Origin: Ignavibacteria bacterium UBA6906 | Lineage (GTDB): Bacteria > Bacteroidota > Ignavibacteria > UBA10030 > UBA6906 | Reading direction: 5' to 3' | Assembly (NCBI GenBank): GCA_002451155.1 | Contig: DKBG01000213.1 | Coordinates: 5,437 to 20,245, forward strand | Length of the DNA stretch: 14,809 bases | Shown here: positions 8,101 through 14,809 of the stretch, in pieces | Numbering within the stretch: the first letter of the stretch is position 1 | Layout of the letters: every line of letters begins with the position of its first letter | Notes under the pieces: model-generated | The model's database searches: none | What the model was told of the DNA's origin: nothing | The model's input: only the letters and a program-made list of their open reading frames with translations | Position numbers and translations under genes: made by a program

Positions 8101-8431
8101 GGGATACGAGGTCAATGTCCCGCTCCTTGGCCGTGCGACCGATGCCCACCCGGGGCGGTTGCCACGAACGCACTCCTTCCTCTCTCTCTCTCCGTCAACC
8201 TTGATCCTGACAAGCGTCAAGAAGGCGGAAGATTCGGACGCATGGGTGGTGCAGTGGTACAACGCCGGCTCCGCCGACGTCGAGGCAATGCTCACTCTCC
8301 CCTTTACTCCGACACGCGCTATGCGCTCCGATTTTCTCGAATCGGCAGGGGAGATAGTCCAGACGAAGAGAACCTCTCTCCGGGTACTGACCGCACCCCG
8401 GTCGATCGTAACGGTGAAGGCGGAACGGTAG
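5180..8431 (+). CDS. exported GH38 alpha-mannosidase
   Basis: This 1083-residue enzyme is predicted to hydrolyse alpha-mannosides. It has a signal peptide (about residues 1-27) and then a jelly-roll-like domain (about 35-170) with the VDDYGSLWVNG pattern of sugar-binding modules in GH2-type enzymes. The GH38 catalytic domain starts near 270. The zinc-site motif NAHIDAAW gives H278 and D280, the catalytic nucleophile is D390 in WNPDSFGYT, and a further metal-ligand His is H481 in GNHGGGPS. The helical middle domain has the conserved LQFHDILPGSSIHEVY near 590-605, followed by beta-rich C-terminal domains. AGGGAGG lies 9 bases before the ATG. No T9SS tail is seen, so it is probably periplasmic or outer-membrane associated. 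It follows galK by 107 bp without an evident terminator. The exact linkage cannot be read from sequence. Confidence 0.93.
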   Translation: MIRLRVLIAACILLPGALSLPASLLGQTTVDRLVVALDSLTGAAYDNWRMSPDLRSYTPPGDPAAPGFDDRSWQNLRLNQSVYPDSCWLRKEIIVPQHFLGQPVKGSLRFLVAVDDYGSLWVNGEPRGHFPWNGDFELTPAARPGERFVIAIKAVNTGGPLRLLRAELQIESAKNARQAIEDFSLSLRTGQKLLSFDTYQTAGGKKEDPGIDRTKLDREERKRLSVLLQSEAARLDLTALARGDLIRFQRSLDSIRTALAPVGAFAKRFTLFFDSNAHIDAAWLWREKETVEVCNHTFGSVLNMMKARPDFTYTQSSALYYEWMEQLYPDLFASIRDLVRQGRWEPTGGMWVEPDCNLPSGESWVRHLLYAKRYFRQKLGTDVKIGWNPDSFGYTVSMPALYRNAGIDAFITQKIGWNDTNVFPHRLFWWQSPDGSRILSYFPFDYVNTAENPFAFVDWLRQYEANTGLRKLMILFGIGNHGGGPSLAMLARIDRLRGLDIFPAIEHGTATQYLDWVRSNDLSGLPVWNDELYLEYHRGTYTTQAAMKHYNRTGETLLTNAEKFASLASLEGDDYPAAMLEDAWKTFLTLQFHDILPGSSIHEVYDDARATHEEVRKLGGHLLENSLDRLVRSINTRGMSTGTPVVVFNPLAWARTDLVRLPLPVGDSRSFSIVDGSGKGVPSQISVSGKYEREILFVARNVPSLGYTTFLLRPAEPSARSVSLNASTWRLENSRFVISVDSTTGWIRSIVDRRGGERELLSGPGNELQLLEDRPAQWDAWNIGLTGVRFPSQFRGASIVEQGPVRVVLRLRRDYLKPGTRKEYPTEDFPTSFFTQDIALYEELDRIEFVTTADWWEDHTMVKVAFPLTVTDTVATYEVPFGTIERSTQLRTSWEKARVEVPASRWADVSAGGYGISLLNTDKYGYDIKGRTMRLSLLRSPTWPDPMADRGMHTTTYYLYPHSGTWSEGGTVRQGYEVNVPLLGRATDAHPGRLPRTHSFLSLSPSTLILTSVKKAEDSDAWVVQWYNAGSADVEAMLTLPFTPTRAMRSDFLESAGEIVQTKRTSLRVLTAPRSIVTVKAER

Positions 8432-8491
8432 GACAGTGTCGACAAACCGCGTTAATGGCACCTGACTGCTTCCTCTTGACGAAGGATCGCA

Positions 8492-9655
8492 ATGATCTCA
8501 TCGGACCACCTTACAGCAATCCGCGCACTCTTCCCTTATACCGGGGGGCGACGCATCTACTTGAACCATGCGGGAACTTCACCGCTCTCTATTCGCGTCG
8601 TCGCGGCAGTAGAGAAGCACCTCCGTGAGCGGTCGGAAGGCGCACTGGACACGTATCGCACTGACCTGGAAATGACCGCACGGCTCAGGGCGGCGATCGC
8701 AAGCCTGATCAATGCGGAGTCACCCCGCCGGATTTCACTGCAGCCGAGCACTTCAGAGGCACTCAACGTTGTGGCAGCCGGCTTGCCCTGGAAGCAGGGG
8801 GACCGGGTCATCCTGAACGATCAGGAATTTCCCGCGAATGTGTATCCCTACCTGAATCTCCGGCAGCGCGGCGTTGAGCTCGACATCGTCCCCTCACACA
8901 ACGGAGCGGTCCACCCCGCCGATATCGAGGCGGCAATCACTCCGCATACCCGATCAGTTGCCATCAGCGCGGTTCAATTTCTTTCAGGTCACAGAACGGA
9001 TCTCGCCGCCGTCGGCGATCTCTGCCGCCGCCGCGGGATCCATCTTCTGGTGGACGGAATCCAGGCGGTAGGCGCCGTCCGTATCGACGTTCAGAGGATG
9101 AAGATTGACGCGCTCGCTGCCGGCGCACAGAAATGGCAGATGGGCCCTCACGGCTCGGGATTCCTCTACCTGACCGAGGACCTTCAGTCACGGATTCACC
9201 AACAATATCTCGGGTGGATTGCAGTGGAGGACCCGATGGATTTTCGGAATTATGGGCAGCCGCTCGCCGCCTCCGCTCGGCGGTACGAAATCGGCTCTCT
9301 GAACTTCCCGTCGCTCTGGGGAATGAGCGCGGCAGTGGATCTGCTCGGGGAAGTTGGTGCCCGGGAGATCGAGGAACAGATACTCGATCACACCGAGATA
9401 CTGACCCGGGGACTCGCAGGACTGCCGGGACTTCGTCTTATCAGCCCGACCTCCAGGTCCGATCGAGCCGGTATCGTGACCGTCGAGGCCACTCCACCCG
9501 TTGACGCGCTGAAACTATTTAATCTCCTTCATCAGAGCGGTGTCACCGCAGCTCTCCGCGAGGGAAAGATCCGGTATTCACCGCATTTCTATAACTCTGC
9601 GGAGGAGATCGAGAACGCGGCCGAAAGTACCAGGGAGTGCCTCAGCAAGCTATGA
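8492..9655 (+). CDS. class V aminotransferase-family PLP enzyme
   Basis: The 387-residue protein is a fold-type I PLP enzyme of the aminotransferase class V / cysteine desulfurase superfamily. The Schiff-base lysine is K214 in AGAQKWQMGPHG, and the pyridine-binding Asp is D188 in LLVDGIQAVGA. A phosphate-loop-like QPSTSEALNVVA lies near 84-95 and a C-terminal IRYSPHFYNSAEEI near 363-376. The reactive cysteine loop of NifS/IscS/SufS is not present: the equivalent stretch reads AALREGKIR, so sulfur transfer is unlikely. The pattern is closer to the isopenicillin-N-epimerase-like or serine/kynureninase-like members. The substrate is unknown, presumably an amino acid. GAAGGA stands 5 bases before the ATG. 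Its TGA overlaps the ATG of the permease gene, so the two are very probably coexpressed and may act on the same compound. Confidence 0.87.
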   Translation: MISSDHLTAIRALFPYTGGRRIYLNHAGTSPLSIRVVAAVEKHLRERSEGALDTYRTDLEMTARLRAAIASLINAESPRRISLQPSTSEALNVVAAGLPWKQGDRVILNDQEFPANVYPYLNLRQRGVELDIVPSHNGAVHPADIEAAITPHTRSVAISAVQFLSGHRTDLAAVGDLCRRRGIHLLVDGIQAVGAVRIDVQRMKIDALAAGAQKWQMGPHGSGFLYLTEDLQSRIHQQYLGWIAVEDPMDFRNYGQPLAASARRYEIGSLNFPSLWGMSAAVDLLGEVGAREIEEQILDHTEILTRGLAGLPGLRLISPTSRSDRAGIVTVEATPPVDALKLFNLLHQSGVTAALREGKIRYSPHFYNSAEEIENAAESTRECLSKL

Positions 9656-10968
9656 CTGAACTCAGGCGCGCGCTGACGACCTTCGACCTGGCGATGATCG
9701 CAATCGGGTCGACCATCGGATCGGGGATCTTCCTCACCCCTTCTTCCGTTGCGACAGCTCTTCCGAGTCCCCTCTGGATCCTGCTCGCCTGGTTTCTGGG
9801 CGGAATGATGGCGCTGGCCGGAGCGCTGACATTTGCCGAACTCGGGGGCATGATGCCGCGCGCGGGCGGCGTCTACATCTTTCTCCAGGAGACATACGGC
9901 GGCCTCGCCGGATTTCTCTACGGGTGGGCCTATTTCCTTGTCGTCAACACGGGAGGTATTGCTGCGCTCAGCGTCGCCTTTTCGACCTACCTCGCCTACT
10001 TCATTCCGATGGGGGCAATCGGGATCAGGCTTGTCGCAATCGCGGGAATAGTCATCGTCACACTCATCAATGTGCGGGGTGTCAAAGCAGGCGGGATTTT
10101 TTCAGACCTTTTCACCACGCTGAAGTTGATCGCAATCGGCGGTATCATTCTCGTGGGACTCGGGTGGGGATCGAGATTGGTGACAGACTGGTCCGCGCCT
10201 CTGCCCGACTTCCCCGGCAGCCTCGCTGGGGGGTTCGCAGTGGCCATGGTAGGAGTCCTCTGGTCTTTTGGAGGCTGGCAGCACGCGACATTTACCGCGG
10301 CAGAGGCGAAAAATCCATCGCGTGACGTCCCGCGGGCACTTCTCATTGGGGCAGCGACGGTCACGTGCGTGTACATTCTGGTCATGGTGGCGTACCTGTT
10401 TCTCCTTACTCCTGAAGCAATGGCGGCTTCGTCGCGTCTCGCGACCGATGCTGTGGGGACGGTTCTCGGACCTCTCGGAGGGACCCTGATTGCGGGGGCC
10501 ATCGTCGTATCGACCTTCGGGACGACAGGGATATACACGCTCACCGCCCCCCGTATATACTACGCGATGGCGCAGGATGGAGTGTTCTTCCAGAAAGTGG
10601 CCGAGATTCACCCACGGTACCGGACCCCGGTCTATGCCATTGCCTTCCAATCAGGCTGGGCTATCCTTCTCATTCTTTTCTGGGGGACATTTGAAAATCT
10701 CATATCGTATGTTGTGTTCACCGACTGGATCTTCTTTGGCCTGGCAGCATCGTCGGTGTTCGTGCTGCGCAAGCGGAAACCGGAAGCACTCAGGCCGTAC
10801 CGGACGATCGGATACCCGTTCACTCCTCTCTTCTTCGTCTGTCTCTCCATCTGGTTTGTCGTGAACACGCTTATCGAAAAACCGGCCCAGGCATGGGCGG
10901 GCCTTGTCTTTCTTTGCCTGGGTCTCCCTGTGTACTTCTTCTGGAAACGGAAAGGAAGTAACCCGTGA
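9652..10968 (+). CDS. APC-family amino-acid permease (LAT-like)
   Basis: This is a 438-residue inner membrane protein with about 12 hydrophobic helices, belonging to the amino acid-polyamine-organocation superfamily. Family features include the unwound first helix with IGSTIGSGIFLTP, the TFAELGGMMPRAGGVYIFLQETYG segment in helices 2-3, and FGGWQHATFTAAEAKNPSRDVPRAL around helix 6. The latter resembles the L-type transporter / YfnA / SteT group, which imports or exchanges neutral amino acids. The ATG at 9652 is chosen because it overlaps the preceding TGA as ATGA; an upstream in-frame GTG at 9637 would add five residues inside the aminotransferase gene. Its own stop overlaps the GTG of the alpha-galactosidase gene. 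It is not a sugar transporter by sequence, which is notable in a cluster of glycosidases. Confidence 0.9.
   Translation: MTELRRALTTFDLAMIAIGSTIGSGIFLTPSSVATALPSPLWILLAWFLGGMMALAGALTFAELGGMMPRAGGVYIFLQETYGGLAGFLYGWAYFLVVNTGGIAALSVAFSTYLAYFIPMGAIGIRLVAIAGIVIVTLINVRGVKAGGIFSDLFTTLKLIAIGGIILVGLGWGSRLVTDWSAPLPDFPGSLAGGFAVAMVGVLWSFGGWQHATFTAAEAKNPSRDVPRALLIGAATVTCVYILVMVAYLFLLTPEAMAASSRLATDAVGTVLGPLGGTLIAGAIVVSTFGTTGIYTLTAPRIYYAMAQDGVFFQKVAEIHPRYRTPVYAIAFQSGWAILLILFWGTFENLISYVVFTDWIFFGLAASSVFVLRKRKPEALRPYRTIGYPFTPLFFVCLSIWFVVNTLIEKPAQAWAGLVFLCLGLPVYFFWKRKGSNP
10952..10958 (+). promoter_or_regulatory. ribosome binding site deciding the GTG start of the GH36 gene
   Basis: AAGGAAG lies 6 bases before the GTG at 10965, inside the end of the permease gene. 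It supports the GTG, which overlaps the permease TGA as GTGA, as the true start. Confidence 0.6.
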
Positions 10969-12605
10969 ACCTCTTTGGCAGGCCGATTCGAAGCGGCACC
11001 TACCGCCATCGCGTAGACGGGATGGATGTCGAATACCGTGTAAACGCAATTGCCGGCGGGTACAAAGTGACCGGCACGGTCCGCGGACGGTTGGGCCGGC
11101 TGGAAATCCTTCGCGCTCCGGCCGAATCAGCCCATCTTGTCAACAACTGGCAATCATGGGGACCTATGTGCTGGCTGAATCAGGGGGAGAGATACCCGGG
11201 CGCCGACTTTATGCTCGAAAGGGGAAACAGCGCACTGTTCACTCCAGTGCCGGATCTCTTCTCCCGCCTCCCCGTCAGCGACTATTTTCTGGCAGCGGAG
11301 GATATTCTTTTCGGTTTCCTTTCCTCACGTATCGGACACCCGTTCTTTACGATCGATCAGGGTGAAATTGTGGCATCATGCGAGTACGGAAACCTCACGA
11401 CCGAGACCCCTTTTCCGCTTGAGTCCCTCATCATCCTCAGGGGAACAGGAACGGCCAATCGACTCGAACAATACGGGGCTCTGGTCGGGGAGGAGAACCC
11501 GCTCCCGCCGGTTGCGCACAATCCGGTGGGCTGGTGCAGCTGGTACCAGTACTTCAATACGGTCACCTGGGATGACATCCTCCACAATCTCCGGCTTGCC
11601 GGCGGCCGATTCCCGTTTCAGGTGTTCCAGATTGATGACGGGTACCAGCAGGATGTTGGCGACTGGACCGAGCGGCGGAGCGGATGGCCGGACCTGGCAA
11701 CGATGGCGCAGACGATCAGGGATCACGGGTTTGTTCCCGGCATCTGGACCGCTCCGTTTATGGTGTCGGGAACCTCACGGCTTTTCCATGATCATCCCGA
11801 TTGGGCGCTCGGCCACCCCGATCCTCCGTCCGCCTTCGGCGGATGGGGGAAACCAATCTACCCGCTCGACACGTCGAATCCCGAGGTTCAGAAGTGGCTT
11901 CACAGCCTCTTCTCTTCACTGAGGGGGGCTGGCTTTCGATACTTCAAGATCGACTTTCTCTACGCCGGCGCGATGCCGGGACAACGCACACAATCGGTCA
12001 CGCCGACACAGGCATACCGGCTTGGGTTACGGAGTATCCGCGAGGCTGTGGGAAACGATTTTGTACTCGGATGCGGCGCACCGCTTCTCCCCTCCGTAGG
12101 GTATGTCAACGGGATGCGCGTCGGGGAAGACACTGCCCCTTTCTGGGATTCCTCTCTCTCCCCCTTCCACGGTCCCAATGCATACCACGCGCTGAAGAAT
12201 CCGCTGCTGCGGCAGTTTATGCACCGAAGATTCTGGTTGAACGACCCGGATTGCATCCTGCTGAGAGAGTCGGACATCCGGTTACGCAAAGCCGAGCGTG
12301 AGCTCTATGCTCAGGTCGCAGGTGCCCTCGACACAATGATTGTGGAGAGCGACAACCTTGCGCTCGTCGACGATGAGGGGTTTCGGCTCTTGAAGAAAGC
12401 CCTCTCTCTCAGAGGCGGCCAGGCATCCTCGGTGCATCACAGAGACCTGGATCTCTTTGAGATCACCACGCGCGGAGGGCCGGCCGGCAGTGTCCGCCTT
12501 CTGGCAAATCTTTCAGATCAACGGGTGGACTGGGGGGAAAGGTCCGTTGAGCCAAGGTCTGTGGTAGAAATCCCCGCGGGCGCCGGTCCAGATACACCCG
12601 CCTGA
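10965..12605 (+). CDS. GH36 alpha-galactosidase, short type
   Basis: The 546-residue enzyme is predicted to release terminal alpha-galactose. An N-terminal beta domain (about 1-185) precedes the TIM barrel. Barrel motifs are VGWCSWYQYF near 188-197 and FQIDDGYQ near 221-228. The catalytic nucleophile is D330 in YFKIDFLYAG, and the proton donor is D389 in RVGEDTAPFW. The length and the spacing of the two aspartates match the compact GH36 form known from Thermotoga maritima (about 550 residues, catalytic Asp near 327 and 387), not the 700-residue raffinose or melibiose enzymes. No signal peptide is present, so it should act in the cytosol. It is the last gene of the operon, coupled to the permease by a GTGA overlap, and its galactose product would feed the galactokinase encoded by the first gene. 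Confidence 0.92.
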   Translation: MNLFGRPIRSGTYRHRVDGMDVEYRVNAIAGGYKVTGTVRGRLGRLEILRAPAESAHLVNNWQSWGPMCWLNQGERYPGADFMLERGNSALFTPVPDLFSRLPVSDYFLAAEDILFGFLSSRIGHPFFTIDQGEIVASCEYGNLTTETPFPLESLIILRGTGTANRLEQYGALVGEENPLPPVAHNPVGWCSWYQYFNTVTWDDILHNLRLAGGRFPFQVFQIDDGYQQDVGDWTERRSGWPDLATMAQTIRDHGFVPGIWTAPFMVSGTSRLFHDHPDWALGHPDPPSAFGGWGKPIYPLDTSNPEVQKWLHSLFSSLRGAGFRYFKIDFLYAGAMPGQRTQSVTPTQAYRLGLRSIREAVGNDFVLGCGAPLLPSVGYVNGMRVGEDTAPFWDSSLSPFHGPNAYHALKNPLLRQFMHRRFWLNDPDCILLRESDIRLRKAERELYAQVAGALDTMIVESDNLALVDDEGFRLLKKALSLRGGQASSVHHRDLDLFEITTRGGPAGSVRLLANLSDQRVDWGERSVEPRSVVEIPAGAGPDTPA

Positions 12606-12633
12606 ACACGGGTTTCGGCGGACCGGCCACACG

Positions 12634-12676
12634 AACGCCCCGGCCGGATGACTGAAAGTCACCCCTCCGGGGCGTT
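12634..12676. terminator. candidate bidirectional terminator hairpin
   Basis: A perfect 10-bp outer stem (12634-12643 with 12667-12676, AACGCCCCGG paired to CCGGGGCGTT) encloses a second stem, GACT (12650-12653) with AGTC (12657-12660) around a GAA loop. It lies between the ends of the convergent GH36 and metalloprotease genes. No run of T follows on either strand, so classic intrinsic termination is uncertain; it may instead protect 3' ends. Confidence 0.5.
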
Positions 12677-12718
12677 GCCCTCTCTTGCGCGGTGTCTCCG
12701 GCTGGACCCGATGCCGGA

Positions 12719-14809
12719 CTACTTCGTGTCGGGGTAGAGAATCTTTGAGATCTGGTACCGGGAATCTTGAAGATGAGCTTTAGTTTCTCTGTCCGCAGCT
12801 GACGGAAGTGCCTTGGCCAGCAGCGCATCGAGATCCAAGAGTTCCTGCCGAATGAGGGATCGTGCCTCGGTCGGCAGTTGCGAGGGAGGAGAACTTCGCG
12901 CGCCCGCGGGAGCCCCGGCTGGCTGTGCAAGCGGAGGGGGATTGAGCTTTGTCCCCATCAGATCGATATAGGCCCGCTGGAGATTGCGCCGGTATAGATC
13001 CGTAGAGACTCTGGACACTTTGAGCTCCTTCCAGATCCCGTTCCTCAAATCTGCCAGCATCTCGGCAAGCGTATAGGGCTTCTCCTTCCCATGGCTGAGG
13101 GCCGCTGTGGTCATCAGACGCTCGAACCTCTGGTTGTCGAGGATGCGGCTGAGGAGCTGGCGGTGGCCCATGAGCACACGGTCGGGAGTCCCCGAGGGCT
13201 CGATCAGAGCCAGAATATCGGGCCGGATGAATTCTGTCGGAGTGCGGAAACCCTCGTTCAGCAGGTAGCCCATTGCTTCTTTCTGCCTTTCCCGGGTCAC
13301 GGGGGTATACACCGATCCCTCCTGCCCGGTCACCTTTCGTGTCTGAATGACTCCTCCGATCCATGGGACAACATGCCCCAGTTCGCGATTTCGCTGCGCA
13401 AATACCTCTCCGTACAATTCATCGAGCACGCTGTAGTCTTCGCCTTCCTTTGTGGTAGCGGTGAGGAGGAAGTCCGTGACCCTCTGAAGGTTCTTCATTC
13501 CGTACGTGCCTGCGGCAACCGGGTCATCTCCCAGGTCTTCCGTCTGTGCGGTTGGATCGACCGAGCTCGGATCGCCAAAAAGGAGGTAGGGTTCCTTTTC
13601 CTGGCGCGCCGCGATTGCATTCAGGAATGGTTTTTCTGCGTCCGGGTTCGTCAACCCGAGCAGAGGGCGATAGCCCCATTCGGCCGCGAAGAAATCATAA
13701 GGACCGATCTTCGGGATGAGTGTGGCATCGTCCCCGGGCTGCGCGATATAATTGAAGCGCCCGTAATCCATAATCGACGCCTCGACCCCGTACTTCGCAG
13801 TGAACGAGGGGCTGCGCAGACTGTCCACCGGGAACTGGGACGACGCCTTCATATTGTGGGGAAACCCGAGCGAATGGCCAACCTCATGAGCAGCAATGTA
13901 CTGAATGAGTTCGCCCATCAGATCATCGGGTAACGGCAGCTTTTTCGCTCGCGGATCTGACGCTCCAGCCTGTGTCATGTACCAGTTTCGCGCGAGGTTC
14001 ATCACGTTGTGGAAGAACCCGATGTCGGCGTCCAGGATTTCACCGGAGCGCGGGTCGGCCATGGACGGTCCATATGCATTGGAAATTCTAGACGGGAGCC
14101 ACCGGATCGTCGCGTAGCGGGCATCTTCCGCACTCCAGTCCGGGTCTTCCTTCACTGTCGGGGCGTACTTTCCAAGAATCGCGGTCTTGAACCCGGCTTT
14201 CTCGAAGGCCGCCTGCCACATCTCCACCCCCTTCTTCAGGTAGGGCTTCCACTTGTCCGGCACACCACGATCGATGTAAAACACGATCGGTGTCACCGGT
14301 TCCACCAGTTCACCCCGCTGGAATGCCGCAGTATCCGAGGGTTCCAGCCGCCATCTCTTGATGAAACGGCGGCGTTCCGCGCGCTGGGACTCATATCCGT
14401 AATCCACCTGCGAGACTGTAAAGAAACCAACACGCTCGTCGAGCAGCCTCGAAGACATTGGCTTCTCGGGCAGCCGGAGCATCGAGTGATGCACGACCAT
14501 AGAGACCGAACTGAGATTCGCGTCTCCCGGCACCTGAGCGGCATCAAAGGTGAGCGTGACATCGACTTCGATATTCCGGGGAAACGATTTGGCCGTATCG
14601 ATGAACGTCCGTTTGGGATCAAGGCGGCGAACCCGCAGCTGTTCCCGCATGGCACGGCTTATCGTAAATTCCGTCATATCGGAGGTGTAGAGGTCCGAAA
14701 CGTCAACCACGACAGCACTCGAATCCTTGTTGTAGCACTGAAGATCAAACGAGGCGAGGATCGGCGGAAAACTGGATTTCTCGACGGCATAACTGACCGG
14801 CAGCGTATC
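12719..14809 (-). CDS. zinc-dependent metalloprotease, 5' end beyond the window
   Basis: The reading frame is open to the right edge of the window: 696 codons are visible, and the codons from 14711 to 14809 contain no stop and no convincing start. The gene is therefore partial, and a GTG at 14710 is not the real start. The zinc site HEVGHSLGFPHN (13853-13888) is the extended metzincin-type HExxHxxGxxH. A Met-turn-like ASIMDYG follows about 39 residues later (near 13763-13777). This places it in the large DUF5117/DUF4953 metalloprotease family, whose members usually have around 800-900 residues with a signal peptide, so roughly 100-200 N-terminal residues are missing here. It is probably secreted or periplasmic, but the export signal cannot be seen. 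The C-terminus is charged and helical and lacks a T9SS tail. It converges on the galK operon and is not part of it. Confidence 0.9.
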   Translation of the reverse strand, partial: DTLPVSYAVEKSSFPPILASFDLQCYNKDSSAVVVDVSDLYTSDMTEFTISRAMREQLRVRRLDPKRTFIDTAKSFPRNIEVDVTLTFDAAQVPGDANLSSVSMVVHHSMLRLPEKPMSSRLLDERVGFFTVSQVDYGYESQRAERRRFIKRWRLEPSDTAAFQRGELVEPVTPIVFYIDRGVPDKWKPYLKKGVEMWQAAFEKAGFKTAILGKYAPTVKEDPDWSAEDARYATIRWLPSRISNAYGPSMADPRSGEILDADIGFFHNVMNLARNWYMTQAGASDPRAKKLPLPDDLMGELIQYIAAHEVGHSLGFPHNMKASSQFPVDSLRSPSFTAKYGVEASIMDYGRFNYIAQPGDDATLIPKIGPYDFFAAEWGYRPLLGLTNPDAEKPFLNAIAARQEKEPYLLFGDPSSVDPTAQTEDLGDDPVAAGTYGMKNLQRVTDFLLTATTKEGEDYSVLDELYGEVFAQRNRELGHVVPWIGGVIQTRKVTGQEGSVYTPVTRERQKEAMGYLLNEGFRTPTEFIRPDILALIEPSGTPDRVLMGHRQLLSRILDNQRFERLMTTAALSHGKEKPYTLAEMLADLRNGIWKELKVSRVSTDLYRRNLQRAYIDLMGTKLNPPPLAQPAGAPAGARSSPPSQLPTEARSLIRQELLDLDALLAKALPSAADRETKAHLQDSRYQISKILYPDTK

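Noticed and set aside
8181..8192. Six TC dinucleotides in the GH38 gene, a possible phase-variable tract
   Set aside because: The run is short, lies late in the gene and encodes an ordinary Leu/Ser stretch in the normal frame; no alternative frame product is suggested.
13091..13933. 280-codon plus-strand frame opposite the metalloprotease
   Set aside because: The opposite strand encodes the HExxH metalloprotease with a convincing motif set. The plus-strand product has no recognisable domain and no good ribosome site.

Overview
The window looks like a GC-rich bacterial chromosome segment from the FCB group (Bacteroidota, Chlorobiota or Ignavibacteria-like). The main clue is the protein at 1858-3465, which ends in a T9SS-type sorting domain with the YPNPFN signature and an 'SGLYFLRL...' tail. 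The large zinc metalloprotease at the right edge is of a family common in Bacteroidota, Gemmatimonadota and Acidobacteriota. The exact lineage cannot be fixed from the sequence. No mobile element, tRNA, rRNA or CRISPR array was seen, and every identified protein is colinear with a known family.

Layout. (1) 68-559 (+): a single-domain asparaginase-like protein. (2) 645-1780 (-): a tightly coupled pair of small membrane proteins of the LiaI/LiaF (DUF5668 / 'toast rack') type. (3) 1858-3465 (-): a secreted Asp-box (BNR) repeat protein with a T9SS C-terminal domain, possibly preceded by a 72-residue coupled small ORF (3462-3680). (4) 3466-3896: a 431-bp divergent control region. It carries a good sigma70-like promoter on each strand, with the two -35 boxes 20 bp apart, and a perfect inverted repeat inside one of the promoters. 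(5) 3897-12605 (+): a five-gene, apparently cotranscribed cluster of galactokinase, exported GH38 alpha-mannosidase, class V aminotransferase, APC-family amino-acid permease and cytoplasmic GH36 alpha-galactosidase. The last three genes overlap by 4 bp at ATGA and GTGA junctions. (6) 12634-12676: a long hairpin between convergent genes. (7) 12719-14809 (-): a zinc metalloprotease that runs off the window edge.

How it fits together. The plus-strand cluster reads as an alpha-glycan scavenging unit. The exported GH38 enzyme would trim alpha-mannosides outside the cytoplasm. The GH36 enzyme would release galactose from imported alpha-galactosides in the cytosol, and GalK would phosphorylate that galactose into the Leloir pathway (galT and galE are not in the window). 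A permease and a PLP enzyme for amino acids, coupled in the same operon, suggest the natural substrate may be a glycoconjugate carrying amino acids or peptides. That last step is inference. The most original points are the divergent control region with its possible operator, the coupled small ORF ahead of the Asp-box protein, and the unusual gene mix of the operon.
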